From: Hybos culiciformis
Lineage: Eukaryota > Arthropoda > Insecta > Diptera > Hybotidae
Reading direction: 5' to 3'
Assembly: GCA_964007475.1 (NCBI GenBank)
Contig: OZ023274.1
Span: 86,757,936 to 86,821,935, forward strand
DNA: 64,000 nucleotides
The notes beneath the pieces were generated by a model. That model ran no database searches and was not told the DNA's origin. It saw only the letters and a program-made list of their open reading frames with translations. The translations under genes and the position numbers were made by a program. Of the stretch, positions 11,154 to 24,400 are shown piece by piece. Every line of letters starts with the position of its first letter. Within the stretch, counting starts at the first letter, position 1.

Positions 11154-14099
11154 ATGATTAAATGTTTATTTTTAATTAATGCCATCGTGTTGATTTTATC
11201 AACGGTATGTTCAAAATATTAATTTAAAAAAAATTTTTTTTTGTTTTTGCTTGACCTTAATGGCTAAAAAAATGATAAGACGATTAATTTGAAATTTATT
11301 TGCAGATCTCATGTGAGGCAGGAATATTGGAAATTTTAGATGCTACCACATTTACTGTTAGGGCTAATACAGAATTACCTGTATTATATGATTTGGTCAC
11401 TGAAATCAGCTACAATCAATATCAAAGTCAAACGTTTTGGAATAGAGTTGAAATTTTAAAAAGAAATATTGATAGAATATCATCGATTTCAAAATTGGCA
11501 AAATTCCACGAGAACGTAATACCTCAACAAGAAACGGATTTAAAATTCATTTTGAATAAGTTAAAAAGAAGCTCGTCTCTTCATGTATTAGGTGGAAAAT
11601 CTTATATAGATCTAATTGGGAGCTTACAAAAAGTAGCATTTGAACTTGAAAATAAAAAATTATGTGATTATAAAAATAAAACTGAATGTTCTTCATTCGT
11701 TTACGCGGATATTTATGAAATAATTAAAACTAGTAATAATTCAGATGAATTATTATTCTATTGGGAACAAGTCAGACCATACAATCAGTTCTACATTCAA
11801 AATATTTTAAGGACATTTTGTGATAAATTTTACAATGCATCTGAATCGTTAGGTAATCGAAAAAATTTATTCTAGAAATAGTTGTTAACAAACAAAATTA
11901 GATAGTCATAGTATATCTGTAATAAATTAATCGATATTCAGATAAATAAATTCATTTAAGTATTTATATCAAGTTGGTTTAACCATTTTTTTTAAAACAC
12001 AAAACGTAATTCATACTTAAACGTTTCATTCAATGATTTTAATATAAGTTTCAAGTTTTGCATATATTTGCATATATTTGAAAACTTTCTACATATATAT
12101 TGCAAATTGACAAAAAACTTATTTTTTTAAAGGAATTTCGCAAGGTGAACTATGGAATTATCCGTATGACGATGATTATAAATTTTTCAGATTCTCAAAT
12201 GAAATTGATAAAGTAATGCGACAGTTGAAACCTTTTTATAAGCTACTTCATTCATTTGTTAGACACAAATTGACAACGAAATTTGAATCCAATGTCGTAT
12301 CATCAACCAATCTAATTCCACATCATTTATTTGAACAATTAATTATTACTGAATGGTATGAACCAAGCATCTTAGATGAAGAATTCAAAAATAGAAATGA
12401 AAATATTCCAAATTTTACAGAAACTCTAAGAAATCATAATTTCACAATTAATAAGTTACTACAAGTTGTTAAAGATTTTTATAAATCATTAAATTTTCCA
12501 GATTTACCAGAGTGAGTATAGTATTGTGTGATATTTTTTATTCTCAAATGAAGTTGAACACCAACAACTTTTTTAATTCAGAACTGTTTGATGTTAAAAA
12601 TTTTAAACTCACCTGATTTTATACTTAAATGTTAAAATTTTGATATAATAAGTTGTTAAATGAACAGGAACTAACTACTTTCTTGTTGTCTCTAAGCCAA
12701 TGGCAATAACCATGAAAACAGTAAATTTTTTTTTGTTTTAGATTTTTTTTCAATGTAAATTCTACGCAACATTTTTCGAGAGAAAGTCTTATTAAAGATA
12801 ATTTATGGAAAACTTTATTTTCCATGGAAGATGTAATAACTTTAAAAGATCAAAGTCAGTACAATACAAGATGTGATGTTGACATAATTGATAAAACAGC
12901 TAAATTATTTATTTATCATTGTAATAATGTTAATTTTAAAGTATATTTGGATTATCACAAAATGATTGGACGTGTTCACTATGCTTTTCAAAAGATTAAT
13001 CTTCCATTCATTTTTTATTCAACATATAATCTGGAAGAAGCTGTTGGAGAATCTCTAGCTCTATCTGTTATAACTCGTAAGCATTTTAAAAGATTTTTCA
13101 TTCTGCCTAAATCGGAATACGATGAAAATCAATCAACTCACAGATTACTTAGAATGGTAAACATTTTTTTAATATTTCTTAACAAAATTCGAAAACGTAG
13201 ATATTTATAATATTAATACTAATTAACTTATTGAAATTATTTAAGGCCACATCTTTATTGTTCAATATTTGTAATGACTTTGTGCAGTCGAAATTAGTCA
13301 ATCAACTTATATACAATGAAATAAATGTGGAATATTTAAATAGAAGATATTGGAAATTAATGGAAGAATTTTGTGGGGTTGAGCCCCCTAGTGATCGATA
13401 CAGAACATCAATGGATTTTTCAATTGAGTTCTATCGTAATTTAGATCGCAATCTATTTATTAAGTAAGAAATATATTACTTACTATCAATGTGTATATAA
13501 TAATTAAAAACAATGCTTTAAAATTTCAGGAACTTCGTGAATAAAATAGTTTCTTATCAAATTTTTCAAAATTTATGTACAATTTCTGGTCAATTTGATC
13601 AATCATTAGAACCATTGTATAATTGTGATTTAACTGATCGGCCTGAATCAGGTGATGTTCTAAGAGAGATGATGAAATTGGGATCAACTCAACCTTGGAG
13701 GAAAGTTTTGGAAAAACTCACAGGGAATGACCATGGTTTAAATGGTAATGGTATTTTGGAGTATTACCAGCCTTTGATTCAGTGGTTAGAGAAGCAAAGT
13801 AAAATTGAATCTATCAATAATTTGTGGACCGAATCAAATAAAGGTATAATTCTCATTGTCAAAATATATGTATATATAGTTTATATAAGTTTTTGACGAA
13901 AATGTAAAATTTTAAAATTGCTATTTTTTCGAATAAATTTTTAACCTAAAACTGATTATATTGACATAAGTTTAATTAAAAATAATCGTTATTTTTCTTT
14001 TTTGTAATGGTTTTAAAAAGAGTAGGGAAAGAATTTTAAATACAGTAAAAAAAATGTAATAATTTAATTTTTTTTGTTTCAGTTCATAATAAATTATAA
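11154..14099 (+). CDS. ACEL4: ACE-like M2 pseudopeptidase with terminal micro-exon
   Basis: Exons 11154-11204, 11306-11852, 12133-12511, 12742-13156, 13246-13463, 13530-13843 and 14083-14099 give 1941 nt (646 residues). The leader exon encodes MIKCLFLINAIVLILST. The last exon is only 17 nt and follows a TTTTGTTTCAG acceptor; without it the frame would read into the intron. The exon before the HEXXH region is about 69 nt longer than in the other copies. The HEXXH position (12959-12973) reads KMIGR. The third zinc ligand site reads LEEAVGE and is the only one of the nine that keeps the ACE glutamate. All three disulfide pairs are present (LCDYKNKTEC, RC...HC, LC...NC). An AATAAA overlaps the stop at 14098-14103 and another lies at 14209-14214. 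It retains the phase-1 intron. Predicted secreted and non-catalytic. Confidence 0.9.
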
Positions 14100-15051
14100 T
14101 AAAGTTCACTTGTATTGAATATGCAACACAAAAAGATGATTAACAGGTGCTGAAATTTGTTGCCATCATTTTACTTATAATTATATAAACAAATATTTTA
14201 TACATACGAATAAAGTTTTCTAAATGAATATAAAATAAATTTTTTTTTCTCAACCCCAAGATCATTAAATCAGATATATTAAATGAGAAAAAAATGAGGC
14301 ATTTGATCTCTTTTTGGGGTATGATTAATAATTGAAGCTTTAAGGGTTAGATAACTTATATTCTCCAAATTTGTATACTCAATAACAAAAGATAACAAAT
14401 CAAGAAAACATAGAGTAAAAAACATAGAATATGTTCACCCACAGAATTCACGTATTAGAGCATTTCTCATACTTCATAAATCCAAATCAAATCTACAAAA
14501 ATTTCAATGGGTTAAACAACCAAACCAAAAACAATGAAACATTAATTGTTTTTACATTTTCTTGATCGAAGAAATTGCATCACTTAATATCATTCAATAG
14601 AGAAAGTGCATGCAATTAATGAGTTTTGTTACGAGCTAGGAGTGCAAATTTTTACGAACTGACTTTTTGCACAGAACGCCAAACAAGCTAGTTACGGCTC
14701 TGTAGTATAAGTATTTGTATACGTGATCAATACTTTTATAATTAAAAATCTTTTCAACCTTTACAATATTGTTCTATATAATCATAGATGATATAATGTA
14801 CAATCACAACAAAATTTTTATTATGTATATATTGTTAATTATAATTTGAGCTTAGTGTTTAATCTGATAATGAAAGTAATATTTAAAATAGATTCATTTC
14901 ATTCGGATTAAAAATTATTCGCATATAGACAACGAATAATATCTCCGTATATTTTAGTTTTGTTTAACATACAAGAACATATAGAACATTATATTGTGAT
15001 CAGCGTAAATTGATTGAAATTATTTATTTAAGTTTGTAGTAACTTTGTACA
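14100..15051. other. Intergenic, ACEL4 to ACEL5
   Basis: About 950 bp of AT-rich sequence with the ACEL4 polyadenylation signal at 14209-14214. I see no gene, RNA or repeat structure in it. Confidence 0.55.
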
Positions 15052-17834
15052 ATGGCGATCAAAGTTTTTATTATCGCATCAATATGTATATTGGTAAATT
15101 AATTCAATGTTAATTGATATTACGAAATAATATTAAACCTTTCTTTTTGCTCTTTAATCTAATGACTGCGGTGTAACTTTTTTGATTTGATAGCAACTAA
15201 TTGCATTGCAGATAGAATTTTTATAAATTCTACTGAATTAAAAAATTACGTACAATAATGCATTTAAAAAAAAACTTAATTATCAATTTGTAAAATTTTA
15301 GGTACATGCATCGTTATTAACAGAAAATGATATTAGTAATATAGCCGAGAGAGAAGCTCTCAAAAAAATGCCAAATAATGATATTGCTTTTGAGAAGAAT
15401 CTAATTTGGATAGAAAAATTAAAGACGAAAAATAAGAGTATTATGGCATTTGTTGATTCAATCACCTTAAAATATGAAATTCGTGATATAGTTGAATTTG
15501 TGAAAAAAGTCACGGATGAAATGCGTGACTACAATTACCAAGAATTCAAAAATGAAAGTTTGAAACGAGAATTTCAGTTGCTTGTTGCAAATAAATATAA
15601 CATTTTGCCGTTGAATGAAACAATTATTGTCACCGAAATTGTTGACAGATGGAAAGATGAATATGTTGATGCTGATGAAGAAGAACAGTTATATTATTGC
15701 TTAGACGAGAGCAAAACTAAATGTAATAAAGAATATGTTGAAGTGCTTCAGGAAGTTTTATTATCAAATGATAATAATGCCCTCAAATTCATGTACGATC
15801 AAATTTTAGACGTTGGAGCGGACAAAAATAAAATTGATTATGATCAATTCTTGGAATTGTATAATAAAGCTGCTAGATTGAATGGTATTTTTTGATTAAA
15901 TTAATTTTATTCCTTTCAAATTACCAGGTTTTCATAATTTTCTGTAAAAAGTTTTTATAATCCAGTAAATTTATTTTAGGTTTTTCTAATGCATTTGAAA
16001 TGCTAATTCACCCATACGAAGATACACAAATCGAGGCAAAAATTGATGCAGCAATGTTCGAAATTTTTCCACTTTATAAGCAAATTCATGCACACTTACG
16101 TCATAAATTACCGGAACAAAATCTTAGCAATTTTCAATTTGATAACAACAATAATTTAATTCCAGAGTATTTGGCTCTAAAAATTATTTTGGAAAGCTAT
16201 ACTGAATCACCACAGCTAAATTATCCATTTGAAAATGATGCTTTAATGAACTATAATCAAAAAATGTTAACACAAGAATATACATCAGAGAAAATGGTTG
16301 AAAAAGGCAAAGAATTCTATCAATCACTTGGATTAGATACAGAGTAAAATAATTAAAAATATTTTTATTTCTATTTTTCATATTGTATTGTTTCAGGAAA
16401 ATGAGATATAAACTAATTATCGATGATAACCAATTTCAAGCTAATTTTGACTATGGATTTGGTAGGCGTGAACTTAAAATTCGTCTTGGTTCGGCAATAT
16501 CAGATCACGATTTAGCAAGCACATTTGGCGCAATGTTGGAGTTGCTTAATTATGAAATGAGTTACTACAAACAGTCATACGCATTCAGAATCATAACACC
16601 TAAAGCCTTCCTAAACGCATTAGCTGATGCAATGATGTTATGTGCTTATAGCCCAACTTATTTACAAAAATTAAATTTAATAGATGAAAATGGTCTAAAG
16701 GAAGAACATTTAATTAACAAATTATATAAATTGGTAAGTTTGAAATTTTTTACAATTCCAAAATAAATTCTAAAGTTTTAGTTTCACTGTCGCTTAGTTA
16801 AAGAAAAATTAAAATTCAACAAATTGTTTTTTCCAAAATAAAAGTGCTACTTTACCTATTATACCATACGTAAATTTTTCACTATCATACTTCATTTCTA
16901 AAATAATATTTGAAAATTTTTTACTCTTATTTGAAAGCAGATTTCGATATTATTTTCTATTGTTTTTAGGCGGTCCAAAACTTATTCCCACTGCAAGGAG
17001 AAATGGCAATAAAGGAAACTATCAAATGTTTGCAAATTAGAAACTCCACTGATACAAATTGTAGATATTGGGAAAATAGACGTAGTTTTCAAGGTGTAAC
17101 TTTGGACGGTAGAACTAATGATTATGACGTTTTGCATATAAAATTTAATAGCATTGACGAAGATGACATTCAGTAATATCAATTTAAAAATTTTTAAGTG
17201 ACTCCGTATATGTTAATGTTTATAATATTTTTTTAGAGCTATGTTTACTTCGATAGTGAGCTTTCAAATATATGAAGGTTTATGCAAAATATCAGGACAA
17301 TACTCAGACGAAGATGACAAACCATTAGCTCTTTGTGATTTTTCAGGAAATAAAGAAGTTGGAAAAATTTTAGGGTATGTATTATCATTGCTCCTAAATT
17401 TCTACGGCTTAAACAGTCATTAAAAAAACAGCTCAAAATAAATTACAGATTAACATGAAAAAATTTTAATTCAAATACAGATATCAAAATTCTGTATAAT
17501 ATATATCGATATTTAAATTATTTTCAAAAAAAATATAAACCGTGAATTAAAATAGATTCATAAAACGAAGTCACAACAACTTTTTACAACTTCTTACACA
17601 AAAACCCTAATCTATCAATCATATTTAAACAAAAATAAATTGATTATATACTTACTTTCTTTTGTTTGCAGCGAAATACTTACTGTTGGGTCTTCAGTAC
17701 CCTGGCAAATCCATTTCCAGAAATTAACTGAGGATAAGGATGTTTCACCTTTATCACTATTAAAATATTTCAAACCACTAAAAAATTATTTAGAAAATTA
17801 TCACACAAATAATAATATAAATGTAGGATGGTAG
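15052..17834 (+). CDS. ACEL5: highly diverged ACE-like M2 pseudopeptidase
   Basis: Exons 15052-15093, 15302-15884, 15980-16343, 16397-16733, 16970-17172, 17237-17374 and 17672-17834 total 1830 nt (609 residues), all phase-consistent with GT-AG ends. The leader exon encodes MAIKVFIIASICIL. This is the most diverged member. The first (YYCLDESKTKC) and third (LC...LC) cysteine pairs remain, but the second pair around the active-site helix is missing. The HEXXH position aligns to GAMLE (16527-16541), and the third ligand site reads FLNALAD. The last coding region has an extra intron (phase 2) that is also present in ACEL9 but absent from the others. The C-terminus ends at NVGW, like most copies. 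Despite the divergence every exon is open, which argues against a dead gene. Function is unknown beyond the inferred secreted ACE-like scaffold. Confidence 0.85.
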
Positions 17835-18962
17835 GAAATGGGTTTATTTTCCATAAATGTATATGTTGATGTAAATATGTGAATATAATGTAAAAACTTA
17901 AAAACAACAATTTTTGAGTTAATATTAGCAAAAATTTAAATTTATAGCTTCCCAAAATGCTTGACATAATTGAATAGTATGAAATAATTAATTTGATAAC
18001 AAAAATATTATGAATATTGTTTATTATCAACCAACAGTTCAATAATCTTTGAACTAGGTTTTGAAAAATAATTATCTTCTTTAGATCATCATTAAGTAAG
18101 TATAGGATCCTGGGCACAAGAGTTTAATTTCCAGATTTCAATAATTTTTGATATTTTTTTTTTACTTACATTTGTTTGTTTTAATATTATCATTATCTCA
18201 AAAACATCAAATAACGTATCTATGTATTTTTTAATTGTATAGGTATGTAAAAAAGAATGTCAATTGCATGTAAATAGCAATTTATATAATGTAGTTTATT
18301 ATAAATTATACGTTTTAGAAGCCAGAATAAAAATAAATAAACAACATTGTCTAGAAAAATAAAAAAATATTCCTAATTATTGTTGGGAATAAAGATGTTA
18401 ACAACTATTATTCTATAACATATTGTTTGGATTATTTAAACACATCGAATGTCGTTTATAAGTAAATTCAACTATGTGATGAAAAACTAAGTGTGTACAC
18501 AACATGTAGTAAAATAAAATAAAAAGCAATTTTGGTTGGATACAACCGGAAGAATTTTAATTATAGTCAGCAAATTATTTAATACAGTACCTAAATAGTA
18601 TCCCATTTTTTTTTTTTTTGTTTAAAATACTTAAATAAGAAAAAAACTTTGACATTTCTGTGATAAAAAATAAATGTAATGAGAATTTGATTAAAATTGC
18701 TTATACCACCGTATATATATATAATTTTTAATTTGGTCCAAAAAAAAAAAATGGCAAAAATTCTTATCTCCAAATTTTTTTCCGCTTTTTCTTAAAATTG
18801 TATAATTAAAATTAAGGTTTTATCAAATTGTATTCAATAACAACAAGAGGTCAAAAATAAAAATAAATAAATAAATGTACATGAAGTTTCATTTTTTATA
18901 AAAATCTAAATATGAACAGTAGGATTTTCAGATCCAGTCTAAGCAGTTCTAGGAATTTCATA
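17835..18962. other. Intergenic, ACEL5 to ACEL6
   Basis: About 1.1 kb, AT-rich, with poly-T at 18607-18620 and a TA microsatellite near 18712-18724. No gene or transposon terminus is recognised. Confidence 0.55.
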
Positions 18963-21481
18963 ATGGGTTATAAATTATTATTACTTTCTTTTTTTCTTTG
19001 TATTTTGGTAAGTTAATTATGTTTTTTTGTTTTGTTTATTAAAATACAATCGTCACGAACTATAATCAATAATATTTTATTATGGGTTAACATTTTTTAG
19101 ATTCGAATGAATAATATAGGCTTGTGGTATATTTGTAATAAGATTTGAATATGACAATTAAGTGTTAAGTATGAAAGTAAACGCAATTATTATTGACATT
19201 GATGATTACAGCTTTTACATTAGTTTTCAATTTAGTAAATTACTCTGTGTCTCTAGTTTTGTCATTAAAACAAAAGATTCTAAAACCATAGGTCGTCTAC
19301 ATCTACAATACCCATGGTTATAGTTTTTTTCCTTTGGAATTAATAAATCAATTTTATTTCATTTTAGGCAGTAAAGTCAGCACCGAATGATGAAATCGCT
19401 GCACAATACTTTGTCCAAGATTCAAGTCCGAAAATTTATAATATTATAAATGGTATTTCTGATCTAACCTTTGATACCACCGAATTTGAAAATATAAAAA
19501 AACCTGATGATTCAAGTGGAGAAAATCATGGTGATTTATCAAAATTAGAAATGGTATTTGCAATTTTAGCTAAATTTGGAACGATGCAAGATTTATTCAA
19601 AAATTTTACTTATTATTCTGATGAAGCAGGAAAATTTGATTACGAACATTTTAGAAATGAAGAACTTAAATTGGCAGTAAAAAATACTCATTTGTCACCA
19701 AACATGTTCATCTTAGGTCCAGAATCATTTGGAGCACTTGGAGAAGCTAATAAAGCATTACGTGGAACCATAACTACAAAAAATTTATGCGAATTCAAAA
19801 ATAGAAATTCTTGCACTAAAAGCTATGCAAACATTCTAGATGAAATTGTTCGAAAAAGTAATAATCAAAAAGAAGTTCAATTCCATTGGCAACAATGGCG
19901 TGATCTTAATAAAGGAATACACAGAGAAAATTTAGAGAAAATAGTTGAATTTGTTCGAAGTGCCGCTCGCCATTTCAACATCAATTCACGAATATTTTGG
20001 TTCATTGATTTCTTAGATGAAAATTTTATTTATGACATGGAAAAAGTTGTTACTGAACTTCAGCCACTATATAAAGAATTCCACGCTTTAATTAGAAGTA
20101 TTTTAAATAGAAGATTTGGAGAAAATACAGTACCTTCAAATGGGCTAATTCCACATCATTTGTTTGAAAAGATTTTAGTCAAAACTTGGAATCCCAATGG
20201 TTTTTTGGCACATATGTTCACTCAAGAAGATATTACAAACATGAAAAGGGTTTTAAGAGAGAAAGGAGTAACAGCACCAAAAATTATCGAATATGCAAAT
20301 GACTTCTACAGATCATTAGGATTCGAAAATTTGCCTAAGTGAGTAACTTTGGTAATTTTTATTTCTTAATATTTCAATTACTTAATTGGAGTATATTTAT
20401 CAAGTATTGACAATGATTCTTAATAGGAATTGACTACGAAAGTTTTTAAAAAATCTCTACAACGAAATCAATTTCAAATACTTAAAATATATTTTTTAGT
20501 GAGTTTTGGACATCACACCTTAAAAAAATTGGGGATGAAGAAAAAGATGATTTTGATTGCAAGGCGTCAATCATTGATGCTACTCCAAAAGTTTATCTAA
20601 AATACTGCCCCCAAGTAGATATGAAAAAATTCCTTCAAATGCACCAATGGATGGGACGACTTTATTATGCAACACAAAAAAAGGATTTATTATATGGAAA
20701 TTTTAAATCACATTTATTGGAGCATCCAGTTGGAGAGGCAGCGATTTTGTCTGCTACAACACCTAAACGTTTAAATTCACTTGGTTTGATTTCCAACACA
20801 AGATACGATAGTTATGAGCATGACATGGATCGTTTACTGCGAAATGTAAGATAAGAAATTATGAATGTAAAATACTTGTTTGAACGTCACTATTGTTTAT
20901 TTTAGGGAATCCATGCTATTTTAAATATTCCAGTATATTATGTTAATTCAAAAGTTATGACCGATGTCATCACTGGATCAGTTTCATTTGACAGAATTAA
21001 TGAACATTATTGGAATCTAATGAAAACACATGTTGGTGTTTCTCCTCCAGTCACTCGTCAACCTGATGATATCGATTTCCCATATTATTTTTATGATAAT
21101 ATTGAGCAAAATTATCATGCTAGGTACCTAAATCTTAAACATTCTACGTTTAAAAACTTTAATTTGTAACTTTTTTTTAGAAAATTTATGTCTGAAGTAA
21201 TGGGATACCAAATCTATCAATCTCTTTGTGAAAAAAGTGGTCAATACACTCCAAATCAGCAAGATTTACATAAATGTGATTTCTATGGCAGTCGTAACGC
21301 TGGTCAAGCATTAAGAGATATGATGAAAGCAGGTTCTACAAAACCTTGGAAACAAGTACTAAGTATTGTCACTGGAAATGAAAATGGAATGAGTGCAGAA
21401 GGTATTTTAGCATATTATGCACCACTGAAAAATTGGTTACAGCAACAAAATGTTCAGAACCGAGCTAATGTTGGATGGTGA
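18963..21481 (+). CDS. ACEL6: ACE-like M2 pseudopeptidase
   Basis: Exons 18963-19007, 19368-20338, 20500-20845, 20906-21123 and 21181-21481 total 1881 nt (626 residues), the same length as ACEL3 and ACEL7. The leader exon encodes MGYKLLLLSFFLCIL. The phase-1 intron of the ancestral-looking copies is absent here, so the long second exon runs straight through to LPK. All three disulfide pairs are present (LCEFKNRNSC, DC...YC, LC...KC). The HEXXH position (20645-20659) reads QWMGR, and the third zinc ligand site reads LEHPVGE with His in place of Glu. The protein ends NVGW. An AATAAA lies about 125 nt after the stop, near 21606. It belongs with ACEL3, 7 and 8 by sequence and by intron content. 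Predicted secreted pseudoenzyme. Confidence 0.95.
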
Positions 21482-24400
21482 CTTAGATAAGATTAATTGC
21501 TTTTTACAAAAGTTTAAAAATCTCTATTATAGATTAAATATTTCTTTTTACTGTACATTATTATTAAGTATACGTTAAACGTAAATTTAATCAGAAAAGA
21601 ACTCAATAAAAAACTTAACTTAATAACCAAAAAGTTAATTTAATAGCTTAAAATACAACGTTTTCAGATTTTTTTTTTCCACAGTATGCAATACTTCTAA
21701 AATTGACGCGGTTTTTTTTTTGTTTTTAACTAGTAGAACAAGCAGAATAAAATGGTAACAGACAAATAATTGAAAAATAGATATAACTTTATCCACTGTC
21801 AAGTTTCAAAATTTCAAATAAAATAATGATAATAATGAACTTTTTATTGATAGTTTCCCGTAGAAATTTATCAAATTGGTACCTACATGTCAATTATTTA
21901 ACGGAAGGCTTTTTTCTGGAATTTTTTATAAGAAAATTTGTGGCAAAGTATTTAACTGAATTATTGTACGTTAATCAACACAGTGAAATAACAATAAAAA
22001 CATTAATTTCTGGAAATTTTTAAATTTGAGACAACAGTTTTAAATCAGATGTATAGACTTTGAACATAATTTGCGTTTCGACCACAAAATTCGACGAAAA
22101 TTTTACACAATCTAATAATCGAAGAAATTAAAATCAAAACAAATAAACTCAACTCCCATTTTTCTTTTATTTTATTTATTTACTATAAATATATTTGTTT
22201 ATTATCGGTACATCTTTTTCAAGGGTCGTTCATTTCACCTGATTTATATTTAGCAATCAGGAAAAAATTTTAATTTTGCACAATCCAAGTTCATTTCACC
22301 GGAGATAGCTTTCCCAAAAAAATATTTTGACCACAGTCTTACTCCAACCCACTTTTTACATAGAGATCATTTCACTGCACTGAATTAAATTAATTGAATT
22401 AAATTAATCATGAGGAACCAAAAACAAAATTCTCAAAATCCACTACAGATGATTTTAAGAAAAATGCAAAAAACTTCTTCATATGTAAATTTATAGTTTA
22501 ACTTTAAATGTATTATATCCAAATACCTTATAATGTAAATACTGGTGATTGCTTATGTTTTCTAAATATTTTGATTCAGTGCAAAATATACGCTTTGTAG
22601 TGTGTGTTTTTGTCAAAATGTAAGGGTTGGAAAAATAGTTTATTTTATTTTTATTATTTTATATTCATTTTTTTTTTATAATGAAGAAATAATTTCTATA
22701 ATTTAAGTTAATTGTTATGCAGAAAGTTTTATTTAAAAGTTTTGAGGAATCATTCATCATCGCCTTTTTGAATTTCCTAAAATTTTGTGTTTAAAAACAA
22801 AAAAAAATATAACTTTTGAAAAGGTTTATTTATTAAAAAAATTTCATTATCACCTACATACAAGGTTTGACCTTAATAAAAATAATTGTTACTTCTTTGC
22901 ACTACAGTTTTTCTTATGACAAATTAATTCAGTTATTTTATTAAGTTAAGATTGAAGACCAATATTGCTGCCTTTTATATAAAACGACCGACAATCCTTA
23001 ACAATACATCAAGATGGCATTTTAATATTAATTTTTTTTAATAATCATTTTTTTAATAATGATTTCAAAATTTAAATCTATTTTTTTATTTTATTTTCAC
23101 AAACTTAAAAACTTTAAACACTACCGAAAATTACTTAAATTTCAAAGCCAACTTCATTTAGAATTTTTGCAGTCATGGTAATCTACATAAAAAATACACA
23201 TAATACATAAAAAAGAAAAACATCTGATTTTCCTATGCACTGAAATTTTATAAACCAACACATAAGCAAGCACCAGTATTTACATTATAAGGTATTTGAT
23301 TATATCTATATATTTTTTTTTTAATAAATTATGCAATTTATTATAGTCGTCAAAAGTAAAAAAAAAAAAACAGGCACAATGGTAGGATATGGAAAGAAAT
23401 TGCATCAGTAACTCATTTTTTAACAAAGTGGTTATTGAGAACTTTGAATTTAGGCCATTAAATATGTTAGGTACCTAAATAAATAAATTTTCATTTTCTT
23501 ATAAATAAATTTTTCCAAAAACAATTATAATTTCTGTTTTCTTTGATACTTTTGCATACTTTCGGCACGGAATATTTAGTTCATGTATTTATATTTATTT
23601 TCATTTTTTTGTTGCAATGCTAATGATTTTTTGCTTATCAAATGATGTGAATTCATGTTGTTGATACAACATGTTGTATTAGATTTGTTGCAACTGTGTC
23701 AAAGTCAATTTTTTATTTGAGTTTGGTTACAGACAACGAAAAATTATTTTAAGAAGCAGATAATTAATTATTTTTAATTTTGTTATTATTTATCGAGTTT
23801 ATTATTTAGTTCTAATAAAAACCTAAAAACACAACATATAAATCCATAAATCAAATGTGAATAAATTTTCTTGAATCAGAAAAATGCCTTGACGAATTTT
23901 GATGTTGATGAAATTTTTAAACTTTTTTAATTAGAATTTTTTAATCATATTGACTATTCTATTTTCTACAAAATTCATTCGACGTATATTATTCGACATT
24001 ATGATTAAATTTTTTGATGTTTTCATCTTGATTAAGATAGGTATTAAAAGTTCGTAAGAAATATAAAGTTTTATTTTTACCAATGTTAAGAGTTTTATTC
24101 AGTCCACATATAAATACCGTCGTCGCAGAATAATTCAAATGTTTAGTTTAAGACTTTTGGTGATGGAAACATATACTAACTAAATCAAAACACATTCACA
24201 TAATGTTTATCTATCTTAAGAATTATATATCATGTCTTAAGAATTTTATATCATTTTTTGTAGCCTGTGATAAGAAAAAAACAGTCGAAATCTGAGAAAA
24301 AGGGTTCGCAAAAGATCGAATCAGTTTTGCTGCTGGAGTAAAACAATTTTTAATTCTGTTTCCATTAAAATTATGTTACAGTTAGTTCTTCTGTACAAAT

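Noticed and set aside
13157..13210. Extension of the ACEL4 and similar exon frames into the following intron
   Set aside because: Homology to the ACE fold ends exactly at GT donors, and the following exon resumes in phase, so the extra residues are intronic read-through.
24108..24125. TATAAATA word as a promoter
   Set aside because: No coding sequence or signal-peptide exon follows within a reasonable distance. Such words are common in AT-rich DNA.
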